DNA of 64,000 nucleotides from Arenibaculum pallidiluteum. GTDB taxonomy: Bacteria; Pseudomonadota; Alphaproteobacteria; Azospirillales; Azospirillaceae. Positions 22,743 to 31,371 of the stretch are shown here, piece by piece (position 1 is the first letter of the stretch; each line of letters starts with the position of its first letter). Position numbers and translations under genes: made by a program. The stretch spans positions 49,289 to 113,288 of the forward strand of contig NZ_JAFIQU010000018.1 in NCBI RefSeq assembly GCF_017355985.1, written 5' to 3'. Under the pieces are notes generated by a model. It ran no database searches, was not told the origin of the DNA, and worked only from the letters and a program-made list of their open reading frames with translations.

Positions 22743-23642
22743 TCACAGGCGCAGCAGCGGCCTGATCTCCTCGGCGGCATCGCGCAGCACCGGCAGATAG
22801 CGCTCCAGCATCTCGTCGATGCCGACGCGGCCCGCCTGGGTGCTGACATTGATGGCAGCGCTCACCGCGCCCGAGGCGTTGCGCAGCGGCACCGCGATGG
22901 AGCGTAGGCCGACCTCCAGCTCCTGGTCGACAAGGGCGTAGCCCCGCGAGCGCGTGGCCTCGATCTCGGCGCGCAGGGCGTCTCTGTCGGTGATCGTCCT
23001 CTCGGTGTGGCGCGGCAGCTCGACGCGGCGGACGAAGGCGTCGAGCTCTGCCGCGGGCAGCGCCGCGAGCAGGACCCGGCCCATGGAGGTCACCGCGGCG
23101 GGCAGCCGGCTGCCGACGTTCAGCGCCACGGACATGATCCGTTTGGTGGCCGAGCGCGCGATGTACACGACGTCGTCTTCGGCCAGGATCCCGGCCGAGG
23201 AGGATTCCTGCAGCAGCGTGCTCACCCGCTCCAGGGCAGGGTGCACGGTGGTCGCGAGCGGTGCCGAGGACAGGTAGGAATAGCCCAGCGAAAGGATCTG
23301 CGGCGTCAGATGGAAGGCCCGGCCGTCCGTTCCCACGTAGCCCAGCCGCTGCAGCGTCAGCAGGCAGCGCCGCGCTGCGGCCCGGGGCAGGCCGGTGATG
23401 CGCGCCACGTCCGAGATGCTGAGACTCTGCTCGCGGTCCGAAAAGGCGCGGATCACCGAGAGGCCGCGCGCCAGCGACGTCATGAAGTTGGGATCTTCCG
23501 GCAGGTGCGGATTCGCGTCCTCGGCCGGCTGCCGCGCCCCGTCCCCAGCGCCCCCGAACGACGACTCCGTCCCGCTCACCGCTGCCCAGGCCTCCGTGCC
23601 ATCCGTCCCTAGGGCCCGCCTGTGTGGGCGGTAATCGGACAC
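22743..23642 (-). CDS. IclR-family transcriptional regulator (PcaR/PcaU/PobR-like)
   Basis: The N-terminal winged helix is SLARGLSVIRAFSDREQSLSISDVARITGLPRAAARRCLLTLQRLGYV (about 56-103). The effector domain carries GYSYLSSAPLATTVHPALERV and YIARSATKRIMSVALNVGSRLPA, which resemble regulators of the beta-ketoadipate pathway (PcaR, PcaU, PobR). These bind aromatic-acid-derived effectors. The start is uncertain: GTG 23642 gives a long unusual N-terminal extension, and GTG 23579 is an alternative. The nearest plausible target is the oxidoreductase gene 40 bp upstream on the same strand or its own promoter. No pca genes are in the window. Confidence 0.88.
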   Translation of the reverse strand: MSDYRPHRRALGTDGTEAWAAVSGTESSFGGAGDGARQPAEDANPHLPEDPNFMTSLARGLSVIRAFSDREQSLSISDVARITGLPRAAARRCLLTLQRLGYVGTDGRAFHLTPQILSLGYSYLSSAPLATTVHPALERVSTLLQESSSAGILAEDDVVYIARSATKRIMSVALNVGSRLPAAVTSMGRVLLAALPAAELDAFVRRVELPRHTERTITDRDALRAEIEATRSRGYALVDQELEVGLRSIAVPLRNASGAVSAAINVSTQAGRVGIDEMLERYLPVLRDAAEEIRPLLRL

Positions 23643-23682
23643 TACCTCCGGGAGGATGCATGCCGCAAGGGGCGCCCGGGTC

Positions 23683-24663
23683 TCAGGTCAGGTCGATCAC
23701 GACGTTCCCCAGGACGCTGCCTGCCTCCACCGCCTCGTGGGCGTCGACGATCCCGTCCAGCGGGAAGCGGGCCCCCACCGTGTGCGCCAGGGATCCGGCC
23801 TCCAGCATCGCGTTCAGGCTCGCCAGCGCCGTGCGCCGGTCCTCGGGGGTCAGGTCGTAGACCAGGAAGAAGCGCAGGTCGATGCTGCGGAACAGCAGGT
23901 CGCGGAAGGGCACCGTCACGTCGCCGGGAACGTTGGAGCCGTAGCAGACGAGCCGCCCGTGGGATGCCAGAACCCCATCCGGCAACAGCCTCGCCGTGCT
24001 CGACAGGTCCATGTCGACGATCCCATCGACGCCGCGCCCCTGCGTCAGCTCCTTCACCCGGCCCGCCACGTCCTCGGTCTTGTAGGCGATCGTCGCCTCG
24101 GCGCCGGCCGCGCGGGCATGCTCGGCCTTGGTTGGGGACCCGACGGTGCCGAGGACCCGGGCCCCCGCCTGCGCGGCAATCTGCGTGACGTAGTGCCCGA
24201 CCGCCGAGGAGGCGCCGGTCACCAGGATCGTGCGGCCGGCGACGGGACCCAGCAGCCGCACGGCCTGCACCGCCGTCAGCGCGGGAATGCCCATGCAGGC
24301 CCCCGCCTCGAAGCTGACGCGCTCGGGCAGCCGCACCGCCTGGTCGGCGGGCAGGACGATGTACTCGGCAGCGGTCCCGAAGGGGCGCTGCCACTGGCCG
24401 TTCCAGATCCAGACGCGCTCGCCGATCCGGCCTGCGGGGACGCCGGGCCCGACGGCCTCGACGATGCCGGCGCCGTCGCTGTGCGGGACGACGCGGGGGC
24501 CCGCGAGGGGGCGGCCCATCCGGCCCTTCACGTCCGACGGGTTGACGCCCGAGGCATGCAGGCGGACCCGGACCTCGCCGGCGGCGGGTTCGGGCGTGGG
24601 AAGCTCGCCGACCTCAAGGACGTCCCGCGCGGGACCGTTGCGGGTATACGATGCGGCGCGCAT
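23683..24663 (-). CDS. Zinc-type alcohol dehydrogenase-like NADPH:quinone oxidoreductase
   Basis: The 326-residue protein is a quinone oxidoreductase-type member of the medium-chain dehydrogenase family. It opens with MRAASYTRNGPARDVLEVGELPTPEPAAGEVRV, has the HASGVNPSDVKGRMG segment of the zinc-free QOR branch (no structural-zinc cysteine lobe) and an NADPH-binding Rossmann motif VTGASSAVGHYVTQIA (about 148-163). Family members reduce quinones or alkenals with NADPH. The real substrate cannot be inferred. It lies upstream of the IclR gene on the same strand, separated by 40 bp. A GGAGGACCGG stretch lies before the start. Confidence 0.9.
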   Translation of the reverse strand: MRAASYTRNGPARDVLEVGELPTPEPAAGEVRVRLHASGVNPSDVKGRMGRPLAGPRVVPHSDGAGIVEAVGPGVPAGRIGERVWIWNGQWQRPFGTAAEYIVLPADQAVRLPERVSFEAGACMGIPALTAVQAVRLLGPVAGRTILVTGASSAVGHYVTQIAAQAGARVLGTVGSPTKAEHARAAGAEATIAYKTEDVAGRVKELTQGRGVDGIVDMDLSSTARLLPDGVLASHGRLVCYGSNVPGDVTVPFRDLLFRSIDLRFFLVYDLTPEDRRTALASLNAMLEAGSLAHTVGARFPLDGIVDAHEAVEAGSVLGNVVIDLT

Positions 24664-24686
24664 CCTCCGGTCCTCCGCGGGTGGGA

Positions 24687-25253
24687 TCAGTCGAACTCGG
24701 TCAGCGGGGGCGGGCTCGTCTCCAGCAGCCGGTCGATCATCTGAAGGATCTCCTCAATCCGGGTGCGGGTCGCATCCAGGATCTCCGACGTCTTGTCGTC
24801 GATCCCCGCCTCCATCAGCATCATGTCGAAATAGCCGAGCACCTCCGAGAAGTTGGCGTGCTCGGACTTCAGGACGTCGAAGGCGCCGAAGGATTTCGTC
24901 AGGGTGATGGGTGGATCCGAGATGAAGGCGTGGCTGATGTCGGTGAAGATGGACAGCGCCTTCAGCTTGGCCCGCAGCACCCACTGCGTGAAGTTCGGGG
25001 GCAGCAGCTTGGGGACGCGGGCGCCGCGCTCCTGGATTGTGTCCACGAGGCCCTGTATGTCCAGATAGGCGGCTCGCGCCTCCTTGTAGGCGGGAAAGGT
25101 CTCGATCCGGACCGCGTGGAACCGCTTCTCCAGCGTCGCGATGTCGCGGGACAGCTTCCGCGACATGTCCATCACGATCTCGGCGTCCTTGTTGGCCACG
25201 CGGGTCGCGTGGTCGCCGAGCGCGTTGATCTCCGCCTTGCTTCGGCCGTCCAT
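24687..25253 (-). CDS. Conserved-looking helical cytoplasmic protein, unknown function
   Basis: The 188-residue protein has no signal peptide or membrane segment. Most of it looks alpha-helical: an N-terminal amphipathic stretch (SKAEINALGDHATRVANKDAEIVMDMSRKLSRDIATLEKRFHAVR region) and a C-terminal helix (IEEILQMIDRLLE). The middle holds KLLPPNFTQWVLRAKLKALSIF. I do not recognise a family. ATG 25253 (MDGRSKAEIN) is preferred over a codon ten residues upstream because GGGAG precedes it. It sits between the oxidoreductase and the LOG-protein gene on the same strand, 54 bp after the latter, possibly in one transcript. Confidence 0.6.
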   Translation of the reverse strand: MDGRSKAEINALGDHATRVANKDAEIVMDMSRKLSRDIATLEKRFHAVRIETFPAYKEARAAYLDIQGLVDTIQERGARVPKLLPPNFTQWVLRAKLKALSIFTDISHAFISDPPITLTKSFGAFDVLKSEHANFSEVLGYFDMMLMEAGIDDKTSEILDATRTRIEEILQMIDRLLETSPPPLTEFD

Positions 25254-25307
25254 GCCGCGGCTCCCATCGTTCCGGACTGCCAAGGGTCGTGGTCCCCGGC
25301 TGCCGGG

Positions 25308-26249
25308 TCAAGCTCCGTCTTGCGTCCCGCCCCGGGCCCAGCTGTTCGGGCTCGGCCGGTCCCGGTAGAAGTCGAGCACCGCGTTCAGCCCGTCCTCGGC
25401 GGTCTCCACGAAGTGGATGATGCCGAGGTCCGCGGCGGCGATCACGCCCTCCTCGACCAGCGCCTCGAAGTTGACGACGCGCCGCCACCAGGCCTCGCCG
25501 AACAGCAGCACCGGCATCGGTTCGATCTTGCGGGTCTGGATCAGGGTCAGCGCCTCGAACAGCTCGTCCAGCGTGCCGAAGCCGCCGGGGAAGCAGGCCA
25601 GCGCCTCGGCGCGGATCAGGAAGTGCATCTTCCGGGCCGCGAAGTAGTGGAAATTGAAGGACAGCTTCGGGGTGACATAGACGTTGGGCGCCTGCTCGTG
25701 GGGCAGGACGATGCCCAGCCCGATGCTCTCGGCCCCGGCATCCCCAGCGCCGCGGTTCGCGGCCTCCATGATCCCCGGACCGCCGCCGGTCACCACGACG
25801 TAGCGCCGCGCTTCCGGCCGCTGGCCGTGCAGGGAGACGAGGCGGGCGAACTCGCGCGCGACCTCGTAGTAGCGACTGTTTGCGGCGATGCGGTGCGCCC
25901 GCGCCAGCGCGGCGGCCGCGGCGGGGTCGCCGGGCGCCTGCGCCGCGGCCTTCTCGGCGAGGGCGAGGCGCTGCGCGGCGGTGGCGGGGTCGGGGATGCG
26001 CGCGCTGCCGAAGACCACGATCGTGGAGACGATGTTCTCCTCCTGGAGCAGCAGCTCGGCCTTCAGCAGCTCCAGGTGCAGGCGGGTCGGACGCAACTCG
26101 CGCCGGAGCAGGAAATCAGGGTCCGCGAAGGCCAGCCGGTAGCTCGGCGAGAGAGTCTGCGGCGTGCTGGCCTGCTGCGCGGCGGCCTCGTGGCTCTCCT
26201 TGTCCTCGGCGGCGGTCGGGAAGCGCGTGTGATGCTCGGGGGACGCCAT
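25308..26249 (-). CDS. LOG-family protein (TIGR00730-like nucleotide 5'-monophosphate phosphoribohydrolase)
   Basis: The core contains VFGSARIPDP, VVTGGGPGIMEAANRGA and FPGGFGTLDELFEALTLIQ, the diagnostic GG..GIM and PGGxGTxxE motifs of LOG proteins. These hydrolyse nucleotide monophosphates such as cytokinin ribotides or AMP, releasing the base; older labels call them lysine decarboxylase. Before the core is a 75-residue segment (PSYRLAFADPDFLLRRELRPTRLHLELLKAELLL) seen in the longer LOG branch of alphaproteobacteria. ATG 26249 (MASPEHHTRF) gives 313 residues; the open frame continues 59 residues upstream without family likeness. It is divergent from the DUF2934 gene. Confidence 0.85.
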   Translation of the reverse strand: MASPEHHTRFPTAAEDKESHEAAAQQASTPQTLSPSYRLAFADPDFLLRRELRPTRLHLELLKAELLLQEENIVSTIVVFGSARIPDPATAAQRLALAEKAAAQAPGDPAAAAALARAHRIAANSRYYEVAREFARLVSLHGQRPEARRYVVVTGGGPGIMEAANRGAGDAGAESIGLGIVLPHEQAPNVYVTPKLSFNFHYFAARKMHFLIRAEALACFPGGFGTLDELFEALTLIQTRKIEPMPVLLFGEAWWRRVVNFEALVEEGVIAAADLGIIHFVETAEDGLNAVLDFYRDRPSPNSWARGGTQDGA

Positions 26250-26424
26250 GACTCGTCTCGTGCTTTTGCCAAGGGACCGTATCATGCAGTAGGTTTTGCA
26301 CACGACCGAAGTTCCCGTCCGACAAGGAGGGCCGCGTCGCCGGAATATTTGCCTCGAATCCCCTGCGGCGCGGAACAGGGCGCGTCCGGTTCCGTTGAAC
26401 ACAGGGCTAACCCGTGAGGATGGC

Positions 26425-26829
26425 ATGACAAGCGTGCTCGACGAGCGGATCAGACAGCGTGCCTACGATATCTGGATGAGCGAAGGCTGCCCCGAAGGCC
26501 GGCACGAGGAGCATTGGCATCGTGCCGCGGCCGAGCTGCGGGCCGAGACCGCAGTCGGCGGCGAGGCACCGGCGCCGGCCAAGGCCCGCACGCGCGGCAA
26601 GGCCGCCGCGGGTGCCGCGCCGCGCCGCGGGGCGCGCAAGGTCGAGCCGGCCGCTGGCGACGCCCCGACCGAGATCCCCGCCGGGACTGAGGCCAAGCCG
26701 CGGGCGCGCAAGGCCGCCGCGGGGACCGCGTCCGCCGCGAAGACCGCCAAGGCGCCAGCCGCCACGTCCGGAGCCAAGGGGCGCCAGGGCCGGACGGGCG
26801 CCAAATCCAGGAGCCCGGCGCTCGGCTGA
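26425..26829 (+). CDS. DUF2934 protein with histone H1-like Lys/Ala tail
   Basis: The first 40 residues are a DUF2934 domain (DERIRQRAYDIWMSEGCPEG, then RHEEHWHRAAAEL), a short helical motif of unknown function common in alphaproteobacteria. The remaining 90 residues are a basic Ala/Lys/Arg/Pro-rich tail (ARTRGKAAAGAAPRRGARK and similar), like the C-terminal tails of bacterial H1-type nucleoid proteins. DNA or RNA binding is a fair guess from charge, not from homology. ATG 26425 follows GTGAGGA by four bases. The next gene begins 10 bp after its stop, so it probably leads an operon with yjbQ and the acidic-tail protein. Confidence 0.75.
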   Translation: MTSVLDERIRQRAYDIWMSEGCPEGRHEEHWHRAAAELRAETAVGGEAPAPAKARTRGKAAAGAAPRRGARKVEPAAGDAPTEIPAGTEAKPRARKAAAGTASAAKTAKAPAATSGAKGRQGRTGAKSRSPALG

Positions 26830-26839
26830 GGCCGGTCCG

Positions 26840-27262
26840 ATGCTGCGCCAGGCGCAGGGGGAGCTCTCCTTCCGGACCAGGGGAAGGGGGCTTCTCGCCA
26901 TCACGCGCGAGGTTTCCGGCTGGCTGGACGGGCAGGGGATCGGAACCGGTCTCCTGACCCTGTTCTGCCGCCACACCTCGGCCTCGCTGCTGATCCAGGA
27001 GAACGCGGACCCCGACGTCCGGTCCGACCTGGAGCGCTTCCTGGACTGGATGGTGCCCGACGACCCGGCGCTCTACGAGCATCGGGCCGAGGGGCCGGAC
27101 GACATGCCGGCCCATATCAGGACCGCGCTGACGGCCACCAGTCTCTCGATCCCGGTCGCCGGCGGGCATATGGTGCTGGGGACCTGGCAGGGCATCTATC
27201 TCTTCGAGCACCGCACGCGCCCTCACGAGCGCGAGGTGACGCTCCACCTCATGGGCGCCTGA
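26840..27262 (+). CDS. yjbQ: YjbQ/UPF0047 family protein (secondary thiamine-phosphate synthase type)
   Basis: The 140 residues fit the UPF0047 family in length and motifs: LTLFCRHTSASLLIQENADPDVRSDLERFLDWMVP, then PAHIRTALTATSLSIPVAGGHMVLGTWQGIYLFEHR. The His and Glu/Asp residues of the C-RHTSASL and GTWQGIYLFEHR blocks cluster around a probable metal site. Some members complement thiE defects weakly, which is the source of the thiamine-phosphate synthase name; the physiological role is unsettled. ATG 26840 is nine bases after the DUF2934 stop. It is followed after seven bases by the next gene. Confidence 0.9.
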   Translation: MLRQAQGELSFRTRGRGLLAITREVSGWLDGQGIGTGLLTLFCRHTSASLLIQENADPDVRSDLERFLDWMVPDDPALYEHRAEGPDDMPAHIRTALTATSLSIPVAGGHMVLGTWQGIYLFEHRTRPHEREVTLHLMGA

Positions 27263-27269
27263 GGCGGCC

Positions 27270-27977
27270 TTGGACGAGCCCTGGGGCTCCGTTCCCGCCT
27301 GGCGGATCAAGACGCTGCGCCTTGCCCTGCTCGACGCCGAGCAGCGCGGGGCAGATCCCGAGGACGCCGGAGACGATCTCGGACACCGTGCCCTGCGGCG
27401 GCGCTTTCTGCGCGGCCGCGGCGCGCTCCGCGCGATTGCGCGCAATTTTGGTCTGTTCCGCTCGCTGGTGCGGCGCAGCGCCTATGGCTCGCCCAACGAC
27501 AGGGCCTGGATCGAGACCTTCCTTGCCCATTACGTCGGCTACGGGCGGCTGACGGAGCGGCAGGCCCAGGTCCTGCAGCACGTCGCGCGGCGCTGGGGCG
27601 TCAAGGAGCCGGTGCGGGACACCTTCGTCGAATGGGCACCCAGGATCGTGAAGGTGGAGGCGCCGCCGCGGCGCCCCCGGCTCAAGGCATCGGTGCTGGC
27701 ACGCCGGCTGGCGGCTTATCGGACCGCCACGGCCCGAGGAGCGGATGCGAGCCTGCTCGAATTGCTGGAGGCGGGGCTCGAGGCGCGCGGTGCGCGCAGG
27801 CGCTCGGCATCCAGGCTGCTGCTGGCGGCGCTGCGGGAGGCCCTGTCGCGCGAAAGCGGCGAGGAGGACGAAGATTCAGAGCAGGGGGACACAGACGACC
27901 GGGACACTGAAGACGACAGCCCGGAGGACGGCGGAGAGGACCGGGGTCTGCGCTCCGGGCGGGGCGAAAAGCACTGA
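27270..27977 (+). CDS. Unknown protein with Arg-rich core and strongly acidic tail
   Basis: The 235-residue protein starts at TTG 27270 unless an upstream start was missed. Residues 1-190 are Arg/Leu/Ala-rich and look helical (for example RRRFLRGRGALRAIARNFGLF and GYGRLTERQAQVLQHVARRWG). The last 45 residues are extremely acidic (GEEDEDSEQGDTDDRDTEDD and onward). No signal peptide or membrane segment is present. The family is not recognised. A basic body with an acidic tail next to a basic-tailed DUF2934 protein is suggestive of nucleic-acid or protein binding, but this is only inference. A strong hairpin ends the transcript ten bases after the stop. Confidence 0.6.
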   Translation: MDEPWGSVPAWRIKTLRLALLDAEQRGADPEDAGDDLGHRALRRRFLRGRGALRAIARNFGLFRSLVRRSAYGSPNDRAWIETFLAHYVGYGRLTERQAQVLQHVARRWGVKEPVRDTFVEWAPRIVKVEAPPRRPRLKASVLARRLAAYRTATARGADASLLELLEAGLEARGARRRSASRLLLAALREALSRESGEEDEDSEQGDTDDRDTEDDSPEDGGEDRGLRSGRGEKH

Positions 27978-27986
27978 AGGGAGGGG

Positions 27987-28019
27987 GCCGGGGATGGGCC
28001 GGGGCGGCCCATCCCCGGC
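27987..28019. terminator. 14-bp perfect inverted repeat between convergent genes
   Basis: A perfect 14-bp GC-rich stem (27987-28000 with 28006-28019) with a five-base loop lies ten bases after the plus-strand gene and five bases after the minus-strand DUF465 stop. No T-run follows on either strand. In GC-rich genomes such hairpins between convergent genes usually mark transcript ends on both strands. Confidence 0.75.
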
Positions 28020-28024
28020 GATGC

Positions 28025-28210
28025 TCATTCGGCGGCGATGTGCGGCCGCACGGACAGACCGTCGATCTGCTCCTTGACGTACAGCTTCTCGAGCTTCAAG
28101 CGCTTGATCTCCTGGTCGTTCGGCCAGGGTCGCTGCTCCTCCTCCCGAATTATCCGGTCAAGGGCCGCGTGCTTGTCTCGGAGCGAGGCAAGGCGAGTTT
28201 CGACGGGCAT
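28025..28210 (-). CDS. YdcH/DUF465 family small protein
   Basis: The 61-residue helical-hairpin protein matches DUF465: RLASLRDKHAALDRIIREEEQRPWPNDQEIKRLKLEKLYVKEQID. The conserved pattern is a long helix, a P-x-D/N-x-x-E-I turn and a second helix with LKxxKLxLKD-like spacing. The function is unknown; members are small cytoplasmic coiled-coil proteins. ATG 28210 is chosen because GGAGG lies six bases upstream; in-frame ATG codons further upstream would only add non-family residues. It is isolated between a strong terminator and a long gap. Confidence 0.85.
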   Translation of the reverse strand: MPVETRLASLRDKHAALDRIIREEEQRPWPNDQEIKRLKLEKLYVKEQIDGLSVRPHIAAE

Positions 28211-28665
28211 CGAATCCTCCATGGTTGCGACCGGATCCCCGGAAGCGATCCGGTCCGACGAAACAGTATCCACCCGTCGTAAGTTGATGGCAACGACATT
28301 CCTGTTCAAAACTCAGCGCATTGCCGGAAATTTCTTTCCGACTTCTGCAAATCTCAAGTAAATGTTTATGGTAATCCTGACTTCTGCACAAATCATCGCA
28401 CCGAAGATCTCGATCCCGCGTGGGCGAAATCGAACAAGTTCCCGCCCCAAGTGTGGTTACCACCGGGGTGCGTGATCCCTGGTGCCGGGAGTAAAGACCG
28501 CCCGCGCTGGGCAGGCGGGGTAGGCGGGCCGGTCTATGCTACCAAAGGCATCTGCGCCGCGCCCTTCAACTCGCCGGCACGGCACAGGCATCCGCGGCTT
28601 GATCGGAACTACTGCGGCCGAATTGCAGGTCAATTCCAGGGTGAGCCACAGGGTAAGCCCCCAGG
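28211..28665. other. Non-coding gap with a long imperfect inverted repeat
   Basis: About 455 bases hold no credible gene. The part 28280-28400 is AT-richer and should contain the DUF465 promoter. Around 28495-28535 the sequence AGACCG-CCCGC faces GGCGGG-CCGGTCT with one extra base in a stem, which could be the htpX terminator about 130 bases after its stop or an unrelated structured element. Nothing else was recognised. Confidence 0.5.
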
Positions 28666-29628
28666 TCAGCCCCATGGCCCTCGGCCCGGCGCCGTCCCCC
28701 ACGGGCTGCCGGCCGGGCGCGAGAAGCCGCCGCTGCGTGCGGCGGGCTGCCCAGGGACGGCGGCCGGTGGCCAGGTCTGCGGCGCCATGGCGAGAAGCCG
28801 CGCCACGCGCTCGTCGGTCGGCGGGTGGGACGAAAGGAGGGCGCGGAAGCTGCCGCCGTGCAGTGGGTTGATGATGAACATGTGCGCCGTGGCCGGGTGC
28901 CGCTCGGCCGCGGGCTCGTAAATCCGCTGCACGCCGGCCTGGATCCGCTGCAGTGCGCTCGCCAGCCAGTCGGGCCTTCCGCTGATCTCGGCGCCGATGC
29001 GGTCGGCCTCGAACTCGCGGGCGCGGCTGATCGCCATCTGTACGATCATCGCCATGAAGGGGGCGACGATCGCCGCCAGCACCATGCCGACCGCGCCCAG
29101 CGGGCTGCCCCCTTCCTGGTCGCGGTGCGTGCCGCCGAAGAACAGCCCGAAATTCGCCAGCATGGACAGCGCGCCGGCGAGCGTCGCCGCCACGGTCATG
29201 ACCAGCGTGTCGCGGTTCCGGATGTGCGCGAGCTCGTGCGCGATGACGCCGGCGACCTCCTCCGGGCTCAGCATCTGGAGCAGGCCGGTGTTCACGGCCA
29301 CCGCGGCGTGATCGGGGTCGCGGCCGGTCGCGAAGGCGTTGGGCTGGTCACTGTGGATCAGGTAGACGGCCGGCATGGGCAGGCCCGCGCGGTCCGCCAG
29401 CGTCGCGACCATCCGGTAAAGGTCGGGTGCGCTGTGGGCATCGACCGGCTGCGCGCCGTACATGCCCAGGACGACCCTGTCCGAGTTCCAGTAGGCGAAG
29501 GCGTTGGTGCCGATCGCGAAGAGAAGGGCGATCAGCATGCCCTGCCGCCCGCCGATCAGGAAGCCCACGCCCAGGAACAGGGCTGTCAGTCCGGCGAGGA
29601 GGATGGCCGTGCGGAAATACCCGGTCAT
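28666..29628 (-). CDS. htpX: Membrane-bound zinc metalloprotease HtpX
   Basis: The 320-residue M48B protease degrades misfolded membrane proteins. Two N-terminal membrane segments (about 8-50) precede [21 protein letters not shown] and the zinc site [10 protein letters not shown] (about residues 131-140). Two further hydrophobic segments (about 145-200) and the third ligand Glu in [14 protein letters not shown] follow. The C terminus continues past the usual end with a Pro/Gly-rich tail (about residues 280-320). It is transcribed alone, divergent from cobU across about 160 bp. HtpX genes are often heat- or CpxR-controlled in gammaproteobacteria; no such site is evident. Confidence 0.95.
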   Translation of the reverse strand: MTGYFRTAILLAGLTALFLGVGFLIGGRQGMLIALLFAIGTNAFAYWNSDRVVLGMYGAQPVDAHSAPDLYRMVATLADRAGLPMPAVYLIHSDQPNAFATGRDPDHAAVAVNTGLLQMLSPEEVAGVIAHELAHIRNRDTLVMTVAATLAGALSMLANFGLFFGGTHRDQEGGSPLGAVGMVLAAIVAPFMAMIVQMAISRAREFEADRIGAEISGRPDWLASALQRIQAGVQRIYEPAAERHPATAHMFIINPLHGGSFRALLSSHPPTDERVARLLAMAPQTWPPAAVPGQPAARSGGFSRPAGSPWGTAPGRGPWG

Positions 29629-29790
29629 TGCCGTTCCTGCGTTGTTCGTTCCACACCATGATGTGATGTCGGCCCGCCCCCTTCATCAAGACCCCGGGCC
29701 CGGACCGGTCCCGGAGCGGGCGCCGCCGGCCGCGCAGTGGACCGCGGGACGTTGACACCGCCATCCGCCGGCACCGATAGTGCGCCCGCC

Positions 29791-30342
29791 ATGCCGATCC
29801 CCCAGCGTTTTCCCCCTGGCGTTCCTCCGGGCGCCAGCCTCGTCCTGGGCGGCGCCCGCTCCGGGAAGAGCCGCTTTGCCGAAACGCTCGTCGCGTCGGG
29901 CCCGGAGCCGGTCTATCTCGCGACGGGCCGTGCCTGGGATGCCGAGATGGAGGCCCGGATCGCCGAGCATCGCGGTCGGCGCGGCCCGCGCTGGACGACC
30001 GTCGAGGAGCCGCTGGACCTCGCCGGCGCGCTCGCGCGCCTGGCTGCCCCCGGCCGGGCGGTGCTGGTGGACTGCCTGACCCTCTGGATCACCAACCTGA
30101 TGGTGGAGGGGCGCGCCGTGCCCGCCGCCTGCGACGAGCTGGTCGCGGCGGTGCCTGCGCTGCGCGGTCCCGTCGTCTTCGTGTCCAACGAGGTCGGCCT
30201 CGGCATCGTGCCCGAGAACGCCATGGCGCGGGAGTTCCGCGACCATGCCGGCCGTCTGCACCAGGAGCTGGCCGCGCGGTGCGGCCATGTCTGGCTGGTG
30301 GCCGCCGGCCTTCCCCTGACCCTCAAGGAGACGCCTTCGTGA
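29791..30342 (+). CDS. cobU: Adenosylcobinamide kinase/adenosylcobinamide-phosphate guanylyltransferase
   Basis: The 183-residue CobU (CobP) phosphorylates adenosylcobinamide and attaches GMP, preparing it for the nucleotide loop. The P-loop GGARSGKS lies at residues 20-27. Other family blocks are [29 protein letters not shown], containing the guanylylated His (the family site), [13 protein letters not shown], and [26 protein letters not shown] 29791 is preferred; a GTG at 29737 would add 18 residues lacking family likeness. It opens the operon cobU-cobW-cobN-cobO-trx-cobQ. The promoter gap of 162 bp has no visible B12 box, unlike the other cob operon. Its stop overlaps the GTG of cobW. Confidence 0.95.
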   Translation: MPIPQRFPPGVPPGASLVLGGARSGKSRFAETLVASGPEPVYLATGRAWDAEMEARIAEHRGRRGPRWTTVEEPLDLAGALARLAAPGRAVLVDCLTLWITNLMVEGRAVPAACDELVAAVPALRGPVVFVSNEVGLGIVPENAMAREFRDHAGRLHQELAARCGHVWLVAAGLPLTLKETPS

Positions 30343-31370
30343 CCCGCAAGATCCCCGCAACCGTGGTGACCGGCTTCCTCGGAGCGGGCAAGACCTCGCT
30401 GGTCCGCCACCTCGTCGCGAACGCCCGGGGCCGGCGTCTGGCGCTGGTGATCAACGAGTTCGGCGACCTCGGCGTCGACCGCGAGCTGCTGGCCGGCTGC
30501 GGCGACGAGGCCTGCCGCGAGGAGGACATCGTCGAGCTGACCAACGGCTGCCTGTGCTGCACCGTGGCCGACGACTTCCTGCCCACCATCGAGGCGCTGC
30601 TCGCCCGCGTGCCCGCGCCCGACCATATTGTGATCGAGACCTCGGGCCTCGCGCTTCCAAAGCCTCTCGTGAAGGCCTTCGCCTGGCCCGAGATCCGCAG
30701 CCGCGTGACCGTCGATGGCGTGGTCGCGGTCGTCGACGCCGAGGCGGTGGCCGACGGGCGCTTCGCCCCCGACCCGGCCGCCGTGCAGGCTCAGCGCGAG
30801 GCCGATCCCAGCCTCGACCACGAGGACCCGCTGGAGGAGGTCTTCGAGGACCAGCTCCTCTGCGCCGACATGGTCGTGCTGAACAAGGCCGATCGCGTCG
30901 ACGCGGCGACCCTCGACCGCGTGGCGCTGGAGATCTCGGCCCATCTGCGCCCGGCGGTAAAGGTGGTGACCAGCAGCCAAGGCCGCGTCGACCCGCTGGT
31001 GCTGCTGGGGCTGGGCGCCGAGGCGGAGACGGATCTCGCCAGCCGCCCGTCGCATCACGATGCCGAGGACGGCGAGCACGATCACGACGACTTCGAGAGC
31101 TTCGTGGTGGAGCTGGGGCCCGTCGCCGATCCCGCCGATGTCGAGGCGCGCATCCGGGATCTCGCGGGACGGCACGACATCCTCCGGGTCAAGGGCTTCG
31201 TCGACGTCGTGGGCAAGCCCATGCGCCACGTCGTGCAGGCGGTGGGCGAGCGCGTGCAGCGCCACTTCGACCGGCCCTGGGCTTCTCCAGAGGAGCGGCG
31301 CAGCCGCCTCGTCGTGATCGGGCTGAAGGGGCTGGACCGCGCCGCCATCGAGGCCGGGCTCCGGGGCTGA
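30339..31370 (+). CDS. cobW: CobW, cobalt-trafficking G3E GTPase
   Basis: The 343-residue G3E-family GTPase has GFLGAGKT at residues 12-19, the metal-binding CxCC motif NGCLCCTV (Cys 71, 73, 74), the NKAD guanine-specificity motif (VVLNKADRV), and a His/Asp-rich stretch ([14 protein letters not shown]) before the C-terminal domain. CobW is thought to load cobalt during the late-insertion (aerobic) route, working with CobN. The start GTG 30339 overlaps the cobU stop (GTGA) and cobN begins two bases after its stop, so the genes are tightly coupled. Confidence 0.95.
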   Translation: MTRKIPATVVTGFLGAGKTSLVRHLVANARGRRLALVINEFGDLGVDRELLAGCGDEACREEDIVELTNGCLCCTVADDFLPTIEALLARVPAPDHIVIETSGLALPKPLVKAFAWPEIRSRVTVDGVVAVVDAEAVADGRFAPDPAAVQAQREADPSLDHEDPLEEVFEDQLLCADMVVLNKADRVDAATLDRVALEISAHLRPAVKVVTSSQGRVDPLVLLGLGAEAETDLASRPSHHDAEDGEHDHDDFESFVVELGPVADPADVEARIRDLAGRHDILRVKGFVDVVGKPMRHVVQAVGERVQRHFDRPWASPEERRSRLVVIGLKGLDRAAIEAGLRG

Positions 31371-31371
31371 G

